NCBI GenBank assembly: GCA_947069175.1
Contig: CAMTDV010000012.1
Location: 35,000,341-35,064,340, forward strand
Direction of reading: 5' to 3'
DNA from: Scalesia atractyloides
Taxonomy: Eukaryota > Streptophyta > Magnoliopsida > Asterales > Asteraceae
DNA length: 64,000 nt
Part shown: one piece after another, positions 1-10,298 of the stretch
Layout: every line of letters starts with the position of its first letter
How positions within the stretch are numbered: the stretch's first letter is position 1
Made by a program: the position numbers and the translations under genes
The notes under the pieces: generated by a model
The model's input: only the letters and a program-made list of their open reading frames with translations
The model's database searches: none
Told to the model about the DNA's origin: nothing

Positions 1-1080
1 CATTTTAATCGAAAAGGGGCTCGACTGGAGATCACGAATATGTATCGGTGCAATCATGTTTCTGTCGTCTTTTAGAATCATGTTATGCCTAATAATGCAC
101 GCATATACGACATTCCTAATCTTCATAGCACGCATTGGTCGATTTATACACCCCATTTTGCCTTTAGAACACAATAACCCGTTCCACGCATTTTCTTGCG
201 CCTCGTGTTGCCTTTGAACTTATTTTCTTTCAGAATTTGAGGATACGTAAATGATTTCACAAACACGAACGCGTAGGGTAGATACCATCGGTAAGATAGT
301 ATCCACGCTTGTACAAGTGGTTGTTCACGTAAAATGGGCATTTTGGTGCAGTTCTATTCCGTTGAATATGAAATACCGGAGATTGATGGAGCACGTTGAT
401 GTCATTTTGGTGGACCACAAAAAGCATGCCAAATCCACAAATCTTGAAAGGCCACCGCTTCGAGCATAATTGTCAGGTACATGTGATCCCCTCATATATT
501 GGTCGCGCAACTCTGTTACACATTCTCCAAACAAAATGTTACAGAGTGCGATGTCGTGGCTTGTTGGTCTACGTAAGTACTCGGAAGCGTATAATTTACA
601 CACTGTTTCACAAAAATAATCTAGATACTCTCGGGAAGTCCTTTCGGCCATATTTAAGTACTCGTCGTTCTCATCTGGAGGTTACCGGTTGCAAGTTGCT
701 TAATCGCCGATGTAACTTTCTGCAACGGTGTAAAACTCTTCTTCATTCTTCCATCCAGTCCCTCTTGAAACCACGAGTTATTTGCTTGCACGTCGCTCAC
801 AAATTTTAAAAACAACCTTTCCGACATACAAAACCTATGACGGAAAACATCTTCGTTGAATTTTGGCTCCTTGGCAAAATAATCTGCCACAAGGGTTTCG
901 TGGCCTTTCTCTCGATCTCGACGGACAACTTTCTTTTTTCTAGAAATACCGTGTATTCTAGTGCGACGGCTTCCTTAACAAGATTTTAGAAAAAAAAACT
1001 AAACTACCATCGCTTGAAGAAGAATCATCGTATTCACTAATATCAAATGGAATGAATAGCGGGGGTATGTCATCCGCCAT
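1..1080 (-). pseudogene. PIF/Harbinger (ALP1/plant transposon protein-type) transposase, broken and running off the left edge
   Basis: Read on the minus strand, the start is the ATG at 1080, giving an acidic, Ser-rich N-terminus. At 890-654 comes a block with FRHRFCMSERLFLKFVSDV and SFTPLQKVTSAIKQLATGN. At 651-325 follows MAERTSREYLDYFCETV with RRPTSHDIAL. At 341-144 there is FVKSFTYP and VLKAKWGV, and at 143-1 RPMRAMKIRNVVYAC followed by HNMILKDD. This order is that of plant PIF/Harbinger transposases (plant transposon protein family, DDE nuclease). Frameshifts at about 960, 652, 470 and 200 break it. The segment that should carry the catalytic Glu (normally VERAFGVLK) reads MRGTGYCVLK, so the copy is dead. 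The C-terminus lies outside the window. Family call is strong; activity is excluded. Confidence 0.85.
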
Positions 1081-1385
1081 TATTTTATAAAATGGGGTTA
1101 ATTTTTTGGAATGTAAAAGAAACGATTTGGTGGAAAAATGGTGTTGGAGATGAGTGAAATGTGTGAGTTTTAAATAAAGAAAAAAACTTTTTTTTTGTAA
1201 CGGTCACAAAAATACACACAACGGTCGAATATACAACGGTCGGCTTCTTCCTTTTGCCCGGTGACTAGTCGCCAAAGTGGGGACTCCCCGAGCGTGAAAT
1301 TGGCGGTGGCGGCACTCTTGCCGATTGGCAACCTGAAGGGGTCACCTAAGGTGCCCCTTCCAACCAATGATTTGATTTTACGGTT
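1081..1385 (-). other. 5' region of the first Harbinger element with possible end
   Basis: No gene. On the minus strand this is upstream of the transposase start. It holds three CCGTT-type repeats (1198-1245), a GC-rich block (1255-1340) and a near-perfect palindrome GGGGTCACCTAAGGTGCCCC at 1338-1357 that could mark or lie near the element terminus. The sequence becomes AT-rich and unlike the element after about 1380. The exact terminus and its 3-bp target duplication could not be fixed. Confidence 0.35.
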
Positions 1386-1693
1386 AATTTTTTTCCTTAA
1401 CCTTTGGTTGATTCGTTAAAATTTTTCGAATTGTAATAAATGGTTTGCTTTATGATACATACCCAAAACTGACCGTATAAATCTAACTTCTGACCTTGAT
1501 GTTTCTTTGTTAACTTTTTTATTTCTAAAATCTTGAACTATTATCTTATAATTGAAAGCTGAACTGTTATTTTTTCTACTTTGTGTGATTGAGACTCCTA
1601 TAAATCTACAATAAGTTTAATAATTAAATGTAGATTGTAACCACAAAATTGTTATTTTGTAGGGTTTCATTAAAAAGTAAGTTTTAGCTAAGT
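1386..1693. other. AT-rich non-coding stretch
   Basis: No ORF, RNA gene or repeat structure recognised between the Harbinger end and the SINE target duplication. Confidence 0.4.
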
Positions 1694-1832
1694 AGCTTAA
1701 GAAACATTAATTATCGAGGTTGGTGGTCCAGTGGCAATACAAACCCTAATAACACATAAGTGTGAGGTCTTGAGTTCAAGTCCTATAAGAAACAAAAAAA
1801 CTTATGTTAAGAAAAAAGCTTAAGAAACATTA
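1694..1832 (+). mobile_element. tRNA-derived SINE with 16-bp target-site duplications
   Basis: The 16-mer AGCTTAAGAAACATTA occurs at 1694-1709 and again at 1817-1832. Between them lies a 107-bp body with an RNA polymerase III A-box-like TGGTCCAGTGG (1724-1734) and a B-box-like GAGTTCAAGTC (1772-1782), then an A-rich tail ending AAGAAAAA. Box spacing (about 40 bp), body length, A-rich 3' end and long direct repeats together fit a plant tRNA-derived SINE inserted by LINE machinery. The near-identity of the flanking repeats suggests a fairly recent insertion. It is not a functional tRNA gene, since no cloverleaf can be drawn around the boxes. Confidence 0.75.
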
Positions 1833-2470
1833 CAAAAATGACATGTGTCACATAGGATAAAAGGACATTTTAATCCTAAAATACAAAATCACATCCTTTT
1901 GTTTTCTCATAATACAACACAAAAATGTAGTGCAAAAGAATATAGCACAAAAAATCTAATGCAAAAAATTAGTATAAAAAATCTAGTATAAAAAATTTAG
2001 CACAAAATGTTATACGGCATAGATATACAACACAGTTTTTAGGGGGTTTACTAGTTGTCATATTTTTATAGCAAAATGGTACTCAAATTAAAGATAAAAA
2101 GATACTTGACTTTACGGTGCATTTTTTTTAATAATGTCGTATAAAAAGTTATGAATGTTTAAAAATGTGAGGAATAAACATATCTCTTGCATGTCGAGAT
2201 AGAAAATCAGCAAATAAGCTATTCCAAAATTACTTCTACACCCTTTTTTTTCTACACATTCATCCTAACCATTGATTTGAAAAATTAAAAGTCAAAATAT
2301 CTTCTTACCATAGTTAGATAAAGTCAACTTTTTATTTGATCTATGTTTTTTATCTTAATTGAAAACTTTGGAAGTACATGTTCGATTAGTTATTCTAGTT
2401 ATTGATTTTCTAAATTCCAATTTCACACCAGTGTTGTCTTATCTTTATAGTACATGTTAGATTAGTTTCT
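1833..2470. other. AT-rich non-coding DNA with short degenerate repeats
   Basis: No gene. At 1918-2015 a roughly 20-bp motif of the type TATAGCACAAAAAATCTAGT recurs about five times with variation. The rest is AT-rich with no recognisable coding or RNA feature. Confidence 0.4.
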
Positions 2471-2916
2471 TAATTCTTGTCATTGAGAGTTTAAAGCTCC
2501 GAACATCAGTGGACTTCAGTCATGTGAGGATATACTGAAGCTTGTGGAGGATGTGGTGTGATCGAATAGCTGGAAAAAGATTGTAGGAATGGTATTCATA
2601 ACAACATTTTGGCATATTTGGAAAGCACCAAACAACAAAGGGTTAATGGTATACTTAGTTCTACAATCAAAGTTATGGAAGACATAAAAGCAAGTTCATA
2701 TCTTTAGATCAAAGAAAGAACAATATATCATGACTTGACGCATGAAAGATTGGTGGATTTCAATATTAGAGATATTATCAAATAAGCATAATATAATTTG
2801 GGTTGTATTGTATAAGTTTTATCTCCTTTGTTTTCGCTTGTATACTTTGTTGGGTTTTTAACAACATATGTTGGCCCCATTCTATAATTATAGAATTTCA
2901 CCATTCAAAAAAATAT
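2471..2916 (+). pseudogene. 3' end of an L1-type LINE (C-terminal ORF2 tail, 3' UTR and A-tract)
   Basis: In the plus frames the translation reads TTFWHIWKAPNNKG, then VMEDIKASSYL*IKERT, then DFNIRDIIK followed by a stop at about 2784. This is the pattern seen at the extreme C-terminus of plant L1-type ORF2 (after the reverse transcriptase, zf-RVT region). It has a frameshift near 2645 and a stop replacing a Trp codon at about 2705. A 3' UTR-like stretch follows and ends in TTCACCATTCAAAAAAATATA (2897-2916), like LINE 3' ends. The 5' part is missing, as in normal 5'-truncated copies. The family call rests on my reading of a short, decayed segment. Confidence 0.55.
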
Positions 2917-3425
2917 ATAAGGGCTCAATAAAGTTTAGACTATGAAACTATACCGGAATTAAACCATCAGTATTAATTCGGTTCTAAGTTTCAACAGTTC
3001 GGTTCTAAGTTTTGATATTCAGAATCGTTATTAACGGTTTGTCTCATAGTTTGACTCAAAAACCGTCAAAACTAAAGCACGAACACCCCTACCAATAACT
3101 ATAAAAATTGTAGTTATTATCATTGTCATCTTGTTATTAGTATTATTTGAAAAATCTGAGTTATTACATCAATTCTTCCCTATTTTAATATCAAAATTTC
3201 TGATCTCATTTAGCATCCTACAACTAGTCACTTAAACATAAGGGGCAAGTGAAACAAGATTATAAAAAAAAAAAACAATCAAAACAATAATATATGAAAG
3301 TTAGTGTGATAAAACTGTTAAAACTACATATCTTTGTATTTTTTAGTCAATTCAATAATTTATTTAAGTTATTTTCTTTTTTGTAATTTTTTGTTTTTTC
3401 TCTTTTATTTGACTGTAAATTGGGT
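2917..3425. other. Non-coding, AT-rich; short internal duplication
   Basis: No gene seen. A CGGTTCTAAGTTT motif is repeated at about 2980 and 3000. The remainder is AT-rich without coding potential. Confidence 0.35.
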
Positions 3426-3580
3426 ATTTGTTGGAGTTGGGCTACATGAGTAATGCTTGTTGCTTATTGGGCTTAAAGATTGCAGTAACGTGTTGGGCCT
3501 AAAGATTCAGAGTAGGTATAAAAGGGCAGAAGGTTATTTCAAAAAGGGAATCACATCATTCTCTAGCCTACATGACTATT
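3426..3580 (+). promoter_or_regulatory. LTR-like promoter relic with TATA box
   Basis: The stretch begins near TGTTGGAGTTGGGC (copia LTRs often start TGTTGG), has TTGGGCCTA at about 3493 and a good TATA box, TATAAAAG, at 3517-3524. It is followed by a purine-rich leader. It is cut off at about 3580, where the Harbinger element starts. A truncated Ty1/copia LTR is the simplest reading; a relic host promoter is the alternative. Confidence 0.35.
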
Positions 3581-3991
3581 GACGGTTGGTTTGGTATGAG
3601 GCAATAAAATGAATGAGTGTATGGAATGGGTGAAGGAATAGAATAGGCAAAAGAATGAAATGGGTCATTACCATTCTATTTTATTGTTCGCTTGCCCTAT
3701 GGGAATGGAATCATTTATTACTTTGTGTTGTTTGGTAAACGAATGAATGGAATGCAGTTCATTATAAATGACAAAAATACCCATGTCTTAAAATTAAGGA
3801 AAATTTACTAGTTTTAACAAATATTCCCATTAGAAATTATAACAAATTTATATTATGAAAAAAAAAGAATATATTTAACTAACAAAGTTAAAAAAAATTG
3901 TTCAAAAGTTTCCAGCTAAAAAATTTAAAAATCATCCAAAATTTGCAAACTAAAAAGATTATTAATATTCCAAAAGTCACCGTGTATCATG

Positions 3992-4975
3992 TCAAGCAGT
4001 ATCTTCAGGCATAACCTTTACCCATTCAAGTTTGCGGTCATCATCAACCTTAAAAAAGACTACAATCAACTCCTTATTTTGTGCGAACTTATACACAGCC
4101 TTGTCACACTCATGGGTAGTTAAACCCACAACTTTATTCACCTCTACAAAGTTCCTCTCTGTTGCTATCTGTTCCAAATACTCTATTAAAAGTATTTGAA
4201 GCCCCCCTAATCTTTGCACTGACTATTTCAGCGGACTCTTTCAGGCTGTTCATCAAAGGATCCCAAGTGTTGTACCTTTTTCTCTTCCGTTGTGTACTTG
4301 ACTCTTTTTTAGAAGCATCATGGAAGTGTTGTTTAGTGGTTGATTAACATCCATATCATCTATCCTTCTCCGGTAGTCTCCAGTTCTTCTCTACTAATGT
4401 TCAAAATAATATCAGCTGTTGTTTGGGCATCTCTTCCATTTGCTCGATCCTTGCCAAATACATTGTACAAGTCCTGGTAATGAGGGGATTTCTTTGCTCT
4501 CCATTTTGCTGCATTTTTGTGCACCTAACAAGCCATGTCATCATGATTAGAGTTAACAAGCTATAAAAATATATAAAACAATTATCATAAAAAGCTAGAG
4601 TCATCATGAATGATTATACATTACTTGTATATAAGCTTGCCAAACAGGTTGGGAGCCTCAAGCATGTCGTTATTGTAATCCCAGCCAAAACCACTAGTAT
4701 TATTCCATGATAGCATATCATGCACCGCGCAGACCAATCACTTTTCATTGTTTTTACACGTGACTCTATATGTGGCTTTGCTTTTATGCCCGCTCCAGGA
4801 AGTGAAATTGCTAGTTGTCGCTCCACCGCACTGAAGAAACCAAGTTTAAATCCATTAACTGATTTGTAATTAGAACTCGAATTAAGCACATCAAGCATGG
4901 CTGCGACAAGGTTCTCATCTTCGTCCTCATTCTTTTTTTCTCCCTGTCCCTTTCAGAATCAAGTTGTGATTCCAT
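3992..4975 (-). pseudogene. Harbinger ORF1: Myb/SANT-like DNA-binding protein, with an intron
   Basis: The start codon at 4975 opens MESQLDSERDREKK, and a one-base slip in the following A-run shifts the frame. The Myb/SANT-like core follows: VNGFKLGFFSAVERQLA, PGAGIKAKPHIESRVKTMK and DWSARC (4898-4740). A 100-bp intron at 4624-4525 has GT and AG ends and would join ...WQAYIQ to VHKNAAKWRAK. Next come DLYNVFGKDRANGRDAQTTA and, after more frameshifts, the C-terminal block EYLEQIA...DKAVYKF...FFKVDDDRKLEWVK ending in a stop at 3992. In this family ORF1 binds subterminal DNA and recruits the transposase to the nucleus. The copy is degenerate but almost full length. Confidence 0.75.
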
Positions 4976-5144
4976 ATCTTCACACAAAAAAAATCAATGT
5001 TGTATAGATAATAAAAACATTCAAATGTTGTATAAATAACAAACATAGAGAACAAGCACATAGAAACATTCAAATTTATTCTAAAAGATCCATTTCATAA
5101 ACATTACTAAGATAACATAACTAAAAACATAATTATCTAATAAA

Positions 5145-6232
5145 TCAATGATATCTAGATGTCCATGCCTTAAACATAGACGTTGCCAAATTTTGTCTAA
5201 AGTTTGTGCATTCATTCGAGGTCCCAACTGCTATAATATGGTCTACATGTGAGCCAATATCTTCGTCATCCGCATCATTATTTGTGTCAATAAATTTATC
5301 ATCTTCAAAAGGATCATATGCCATTTCTCTTCGAATAAAGTTATGCATAAGACAACATGCAAGTATAATTTTATATTGTGTTCTAATCGAATAGAAAGAT
5401 GGGCTTCTTAGTATTGCCAATTTTTTCTTTAAAACGCTAAAACTTCGTTCAATGACATTCCTTGTTACTGAGTGCTTCATGTTACAAATACTCCTCAGGT
5501 TTCTCCGGTCTTTACCCTTGTAGCCAAGTATTAAGATGATATCTTTAACCTGGGAATAGAGCAAGGAATCCCTCTCTGTTGGTGTACCTGTCATCAACAA
5601 GATAGAAGTTACCTTTAGGAACTTGCAATCCATTCTCTCGAATCATAACACTATAAAGTATTCTTCCATCAGCAGCAGATCCTTCCAGCCTGGTAATACA
5701 TAAATGAACCGCATGTCAGGTGTGCAAGCAGCAAGTACGTTAGTTTTTATTTCTCCTTTTCGATTACGGTATCTCGGTTTTTCTTCCTCTGGTACTTACA
5801 CACTTATATGTGTCCTATCTATTGCTCCTAAACGTCCCTTGCACCAATTCCATATTTCATCTGTTGAAGTTTCTAATATTGGCTTCGGCTTCTTAAACAA
5901 TCCATTTTCCAATCGTATAACAATGTGTAACACATTGTTGAAATGCTTACTGATAGTCTCTCCTGATCGGTGAAACTGAAACTTTGCTACTTGGATCTTC
6001 ACAATCCTTGTGCCAAAACGCACAAGAAAATTTCAACTTGTTCATCTACTTGGAGATACTTGGATGCCTTCAACTTTCCTTCACTCTCCAACTTGTTACA
6101 AAGTGTTACGAAAGTTGCTCTATTCATTCTTAGTTGATGAAGACACATGTCGTCACTTTCGTACACAAATCTGCTCATATATTCTTTTCTCTCGGGGTAG
6201 AACATCTTGTAGCAAGGTCTAGTTAGACACAT
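5145..6232 (-). pseudogene. HARBI1-like DDE nuclease (Harbinger transposase), frameshifted
   Basis: The start used is the ATG at 6232. The N-terminal helical region (MSRFVYESDDMCLHQLRM, ATFVTLCNKL) is typical of plant HARBI1-like proteins. At 5850-5800 GAIDRTHIS holds the first catalytic Asp. After a frameshifted stretch (5795-5640) comes FYLVDDRYTNREGF, carrying the second Asp. At 5460 NVIERSFSVLKKK carries the Glu, followed by CCLMHNFIRREM. All three DDE residues can therefore be recognised, but at least three frameshifts (near 6010, 5790 and 5580) separate them. It would cut and rejoin the transposon ends together with the Myb/SANT ORF beside it. Confidence 0.8.
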
Positions 6233-6316
6233 ATCTAAACGTATACTAATAATTGTTTGTATTGCTTAAATATACCAAGTAACCATGTTTAATATATGAA
6301 GCCACAACGCAAAAAA

Positions 6317-6321
6317 TGCAA
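6317..6321. repeat. Target-site duplication of element B, left copy (TGCAA)
   Basis: TGCAA directly precedes the LTR edge here and directly follows the opposite LTR edge at 29784-29788. This proves that the two LTRs 23 kb apart belong to one insertion. Confidence 0.85.
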
Positions 6322-7241
6322 AGTCACACCCCGGATTTCCAACCTAATCCAAACACCGGTGGGCCCGGGTGGGGAATACTGTGACGTAAGTTGATATCAT
6401 CATAGAAAATTAAACACAGCACAGTGGAAGTCTTGGATTTAAATTACTATTACAAAAATGTTCAAAGTACCAAAATAATATACAGACGGTTCATAATAGA
6501 AGATCCACAGGTGGATCATAAATTATACAGAAGAAAGAATGTAAAACAGACTTTGGGCAGATCTAAGGATTTGCAAGATCCTCTTATATCACTACCGAGC
6601 AGCTTCCAGCTATTTTGTATTGTACCTACAAGCTTAGTCTTTTGAAAATACATCGGCTTTCGCTGGTAAATACACCCAACTGACTCATTTTGAAAACATT
6701 TAATAAAATGTTTTAAGTGCGTATCAGCACAAAATCTTTTAAAACTTGGGAAAGTTGGCGTTGCAATCCTTGTTAACAGATTCACATGTTTGTCCATACA
6801 TACAGGGCCCAGTGCGAAAAACGAGACATGATTAACTACACACCACTTATGAACTCACGAAGGAGTTATCCCAATTGACATTGGGTAGTTGCATTTGAGC
6901 GTCTGTCGGGTGTTGCCTACACCTCGCGCTAATGTCGTGGCCATTATCTAATGTAATGAGCCGGGGATATCCAGGACACGGTAGTTAACCCCCGATTTTA
7001 AGTTATCAAATAAAACTGATTAAAACAGAATATGCAGATTTACTAGCACAATCCGGCATTCGATTGATCCAATTTCCGACCAAGCGGTAATAGTTTACCG
7101 TAACCCAAACCCGTATAGGGAAATAAGTCGAGAGTATTTACCTGAGCTAGTTTTCGTTTAAACCAAGATTTATTAACTCAGCCGTACAAAAAGCACTAAG
7201 TGCAGATAGCATTTACCGGAATGTCTCTAGTCTGATTATGG
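6322..7241 (-). repeat. 3' LTR of element B, distal part (cut by element A)
   Basis: This matches the U5-side 920 bp of the 5' LTR at 26294-27220 almost throughout. The outermost base is A where TGTCACA is expected. The homology stops at 7241 and resumes at 17011, exactly where the intact LTR continues (CATAAGCTAACC). Confidence 0.9.
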
Positions 7242-7548
7242 TGTAACGCCTCGCTTTTCATGCCATCCTTAATTAGAAAGGATGGTTGTATTTCTATTTT
7301 TGGAAACTTTTATTCATATTTCTTTTCCCAATCTTGTAATCCGAGACTTGAATCGTAATAAAATTTATACTTGATACATGCTTATATTACATACATTCAT
7401 TCGTTAAATTCATGCAAAATTACTTGTTATACGTGCAAAGATTCATGCATTCGACACTTTGTGTTATTGCTTAAAACATACCAAAAATAGCAACTTAAAC
7501 AAAGGTCAAGGACTAAAAGTAGCAAAAATCAAAGAATCTTCTGGAATA

Positions 7549-7640
7549 ACCTGCCTCGGCCCCGCGACCAATCCTTGGAAGCCTCTCGAGGCCCGCGACC
7601 GACACCTCTTAACCCTCTCGCGGCCCGCGAGAGGGGCATA
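7549..7640 (+). promoter_or_regulatory. GC-rich CTCGCG/CGCGAG palindrome cluster in the A LTR
   Basis: Three related blocks occur in 90 bp: CCTCGGCCCCGCGACC, CTCTCGAGGCCCGCGACC and CTCTCGCGGCCCGCGAGAGG. The last is a perfect-arm hairpin. They sit 90-180 bp upstream of the TATA box, in otherwise AT-rich DNA. The 3' LTR counterpart is at 15221-15310. Very similar blocks occur upstream of TATA in the B/D LTR family. Confidence 0.6.
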
Positions 7641-7730
7641 ATCCAGAAATGTTGGTTTAAAGTTCATGGATTGGTCAAGATTGCGTTTTCTACATTTATT
7701 ACACTCAACTAACACCCTCCCAATTTTACC

Positions 7731-7738
7731 TATAAATA
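7731..7738 (+). promoter_or_regulatory. TATA box of the A 5' LTR
   Basis: TATAAATA is followed 30 bp later by a CT-rich initiator region; the same element is at 15404-15411 in the 3' LTR. Confidence 0.65.
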
Positions 7739-9344
7739 CCCCACTCCATCTCCTCCCATTTTACACCTCAAATCATCTCTTCTCTTCTCTCTAAAAGGCT
7801 CTAAGAGCTCTTCTTCTCTAAAAGATCAAGGCTTCAAAAAGTGAGTTCTAACTCACCTCTCTCCTTTTGATCTTTCCTTCTTCTTCACACTTGAAACACC
7901 TTTGGGGATACTCCATAGGTCTTCCATGGAAAACCAACTAGAATATCACCCTACTTCAAGGTCCCAAGTGTAAGAACTTTTCTTGTTTTAATAGGGTTTT
8001 ACCCACAAGTGTTGTATCCTTCCAAGCTCGTTCTCGAAACAAGACTTGAGTTGGTAGAGTATGATCACTTGGAAGCCTTGGCTATCCTACCTTCGATCCA
8101 CCACCTCACTTGATGTTTTCGTTTACTTTTGTCTTTTACTTTCTTTATGTTAGTTAACTTACTCATGACCATCCCCGTCGTCCTCGTGACGACATGTGCA
8201 TTGCTAAACTATACAAGAGAGGTTTTAAAAGGAAGGTTATCCTCCTACCTCCATACATGACTTCTATGAAATTACATGATGTTTATGATTTACTTATAAC
8301 GTATGCTATATAATATATGTATATACTCGCTAACCGAACTCTAGATGTAATCAAATGATAGTCCGTCATGGTACTAGGTTGCATCATCTACGTACTTGAT
8401 CTCTTGTTACGATTCTAATGGGTATCATAACCCATGAAAACACATCAATCCGAATGGGTATTATAGTGTCAAAAACGAGTATTAAGTCTGGATGGTTACT
8501 TTCCCGTATAAACTATTTATTGTATTTTATTCCTAATCCTCCGTTATCATTCGAATACTTACCAACCATTTTTCCTCTTGTAGGTAACTCGGTGCCTCTT
8601 CCATCCTCCAAACTTTTCACGGGACTAACAAGTGGAAGCTTGCAAAACCATGAGTACACTTGACCCATTTTCCTTTTACATAATTTGGGTTGTAACATGT
8701 TAACATACAAAAACACACAAATACACACACACTACATGCTTTATACACTCAATCTTTCATACATGCTTATTGTTATGCTTTGGTACATGCTAAATTCATA
8801 CATGCTTATTGTCATTAACTTAGCTAGCCCCAACTTAACATATATAGCGCTATAGGAGTAGCACACGCCCGTCAGGGTATTGTTAAGTCTCAAAGCTGAT
8901 GCATTCTTGTTACATTAATAGTTTAGTCATGTTACTTCATGTGACGAGGGACGCATTCATTCTTGTGGACACTTGGGTTTGACAATTAGTATTGCATCCT
9001 AGCTTATCTTGTATACAATTGCCATGTAGATTGAGTAAATTCTGTTGTACTTATGCTATGTATTTCAAACTTGTGTAGTCGCCAATACTTTTGTATTGAA
9101 CCATACTTTTAACATGTTGCAGGTTAGAGATGTTGATCATGATGGAACTTAGTAGGGATGGCTTAGAAACACATGTAGAATTCTAAGAATTTTGTTGTTG
9201 GATTTGATTTCTTGTTGTACCTGACAATTTATGATGAAATGAAATTTGGTTTATTTAATTATTGTCGCAAATAGTGTTATGTGTGATGAGCAATCTATTT
9301 CGTCTCACTCAGATGTTTCCGCCATCGATTGGAGTGTAACAGAT

Positions 9345-9356
9345 TGGTATCAGAGC
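9345..9356 (+). other. Primer-binding site of element A (initiator Met-tRNA)
   Basis: TGGTATCAGAGC is complementary to the 3' end of plant initiator tRNA-Met and lies three bases after the LTR end. Confidence 0.9.
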
Positions 9357-10298
9357 CATAACTATAGGGAATTAGGTAGAATTGCCATGTTCGACCTAGT
9401 CTATAGTTTAAGTGTCTAAATTATGACCATTCTTGACTTATGCTTAAAATGTTAATTCTTTCTATATTGCTTCTATCTTTTCTTTTGGTCTTAATATATG
9501 CAAAATGTCTTTCCTAAGACATTTACACAATATACACACTTGAAGACTTGAAGACACTCATACAAACGAGACGATCTCACCAAAATAGGGGTGAAACCCG
9601 GACTTTGGCGATCACTCTCAATCCGCGTATTCGATTTTCCATGAAATTACGCCATAAAGTTAGGAGTGATATCCATACCTTGATGAAAATTTTCCATTTC
9701 ATACTCTAGTGGACCCTTATCAACGAGTCGGAATTCGCTCCTCGTTTGGTAAGTACTAACCACGCTTAGGGTACGATGTTGTCAAGTGAGGGGTGAAACC
9801 CGGACCTCGTCAACTAGTCCCACTCCTCGATTTTCAATCTCGCCAAGTTTCAATTTTTTTGATCAAATTGGATATGTGTAGTAACTGGAAGGGTGAAATG
9901 CCGTTAATCGCTTCTCGACAAGAGCATTTCACCTATAGGCCAAAGCACGTCCCTCTAATTTGAAAGGGTCCTCGATTCACTTTGGAATTGTTGACGTTTC
10001 TCTACCCGAAACATTCCTACGATTTATGAGCTATTCTTTTATGTGATTCAATTTTATATGTTTTAATACTTGATTACCTCATTCATTTCGAACCGTTGCA
10101 CAATTCGCACGTTTATCGCAATAAAAAACAATAATAATCCATGCGAACCAACTAAATTTATACTCTTCACGCAATCATACGTGCTTAAACTTTTGAGATG
10201 CTTATTTGCTTATATGAAATTATACATGTTACTTGCATACCCAATGTGATTTTTACGTTACCCTACGATCAAGTCTCATCCTTTCCTCTATCGCATAG
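9357..10298 (+). other. Untranslated leader of element A
   Basis: About 940 bp without an ORF. The phrase GGGGTGAAACCCGGAC recurs at about 9587 and 9791, with a weaker third copy (GGGTGAAATGCCG) at 9891. This may be a packaging or structural element, but that is inference. Confidence 0.5.

Larger units (their letters stand above)
3581..6316 (-). mobile_element. PIF/Harbinger DNA transposon with Myb/SANT ORF1 and HARBI1-like ORF2; one end lost at element B
   Basis: The low-coordinate end begins near GGTTGGTTTGGTATGAGG (about 3581), the TTTGGT-rich terminus common in plant PIF/Harbinger elements. On the minus strand it carries a HARBI1-like transposase (5145-6232) and then a Myb/SANT DNA-binding partner (3992-4975). 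This two-gene arrangement defines autonomous Harbinger elements. The gypsy element B inserted at 6317-6321. I could not find the matching inverted terminus on the other side of B (after 29788), so the element is truncated or its end was deleted. Confidence 0.7.
7242..9341 (+). repeat. 5' LTR of element A (2100 bp)
   Basis: It starts TGTAACG and ends GTGTAACA, followed by the PBS. It holds a GC-rich palindrome cluster (7549-7640) and a TATA box (7731-7738). A CT-rich leader follows (7740-7870: TCTTCTCTTCTCTCT), consistent with R/U5 starting near 7760. The rest of U5 is AT-rich and non-coding. Confidence 0.9.

Noticed and set aside
1710..1816. Possible tRNA gene at the A/B boxes
   Set aside because: No acceptor stem or anticodon arm can be drawn; target duplications and A-rich tail show a SINE.
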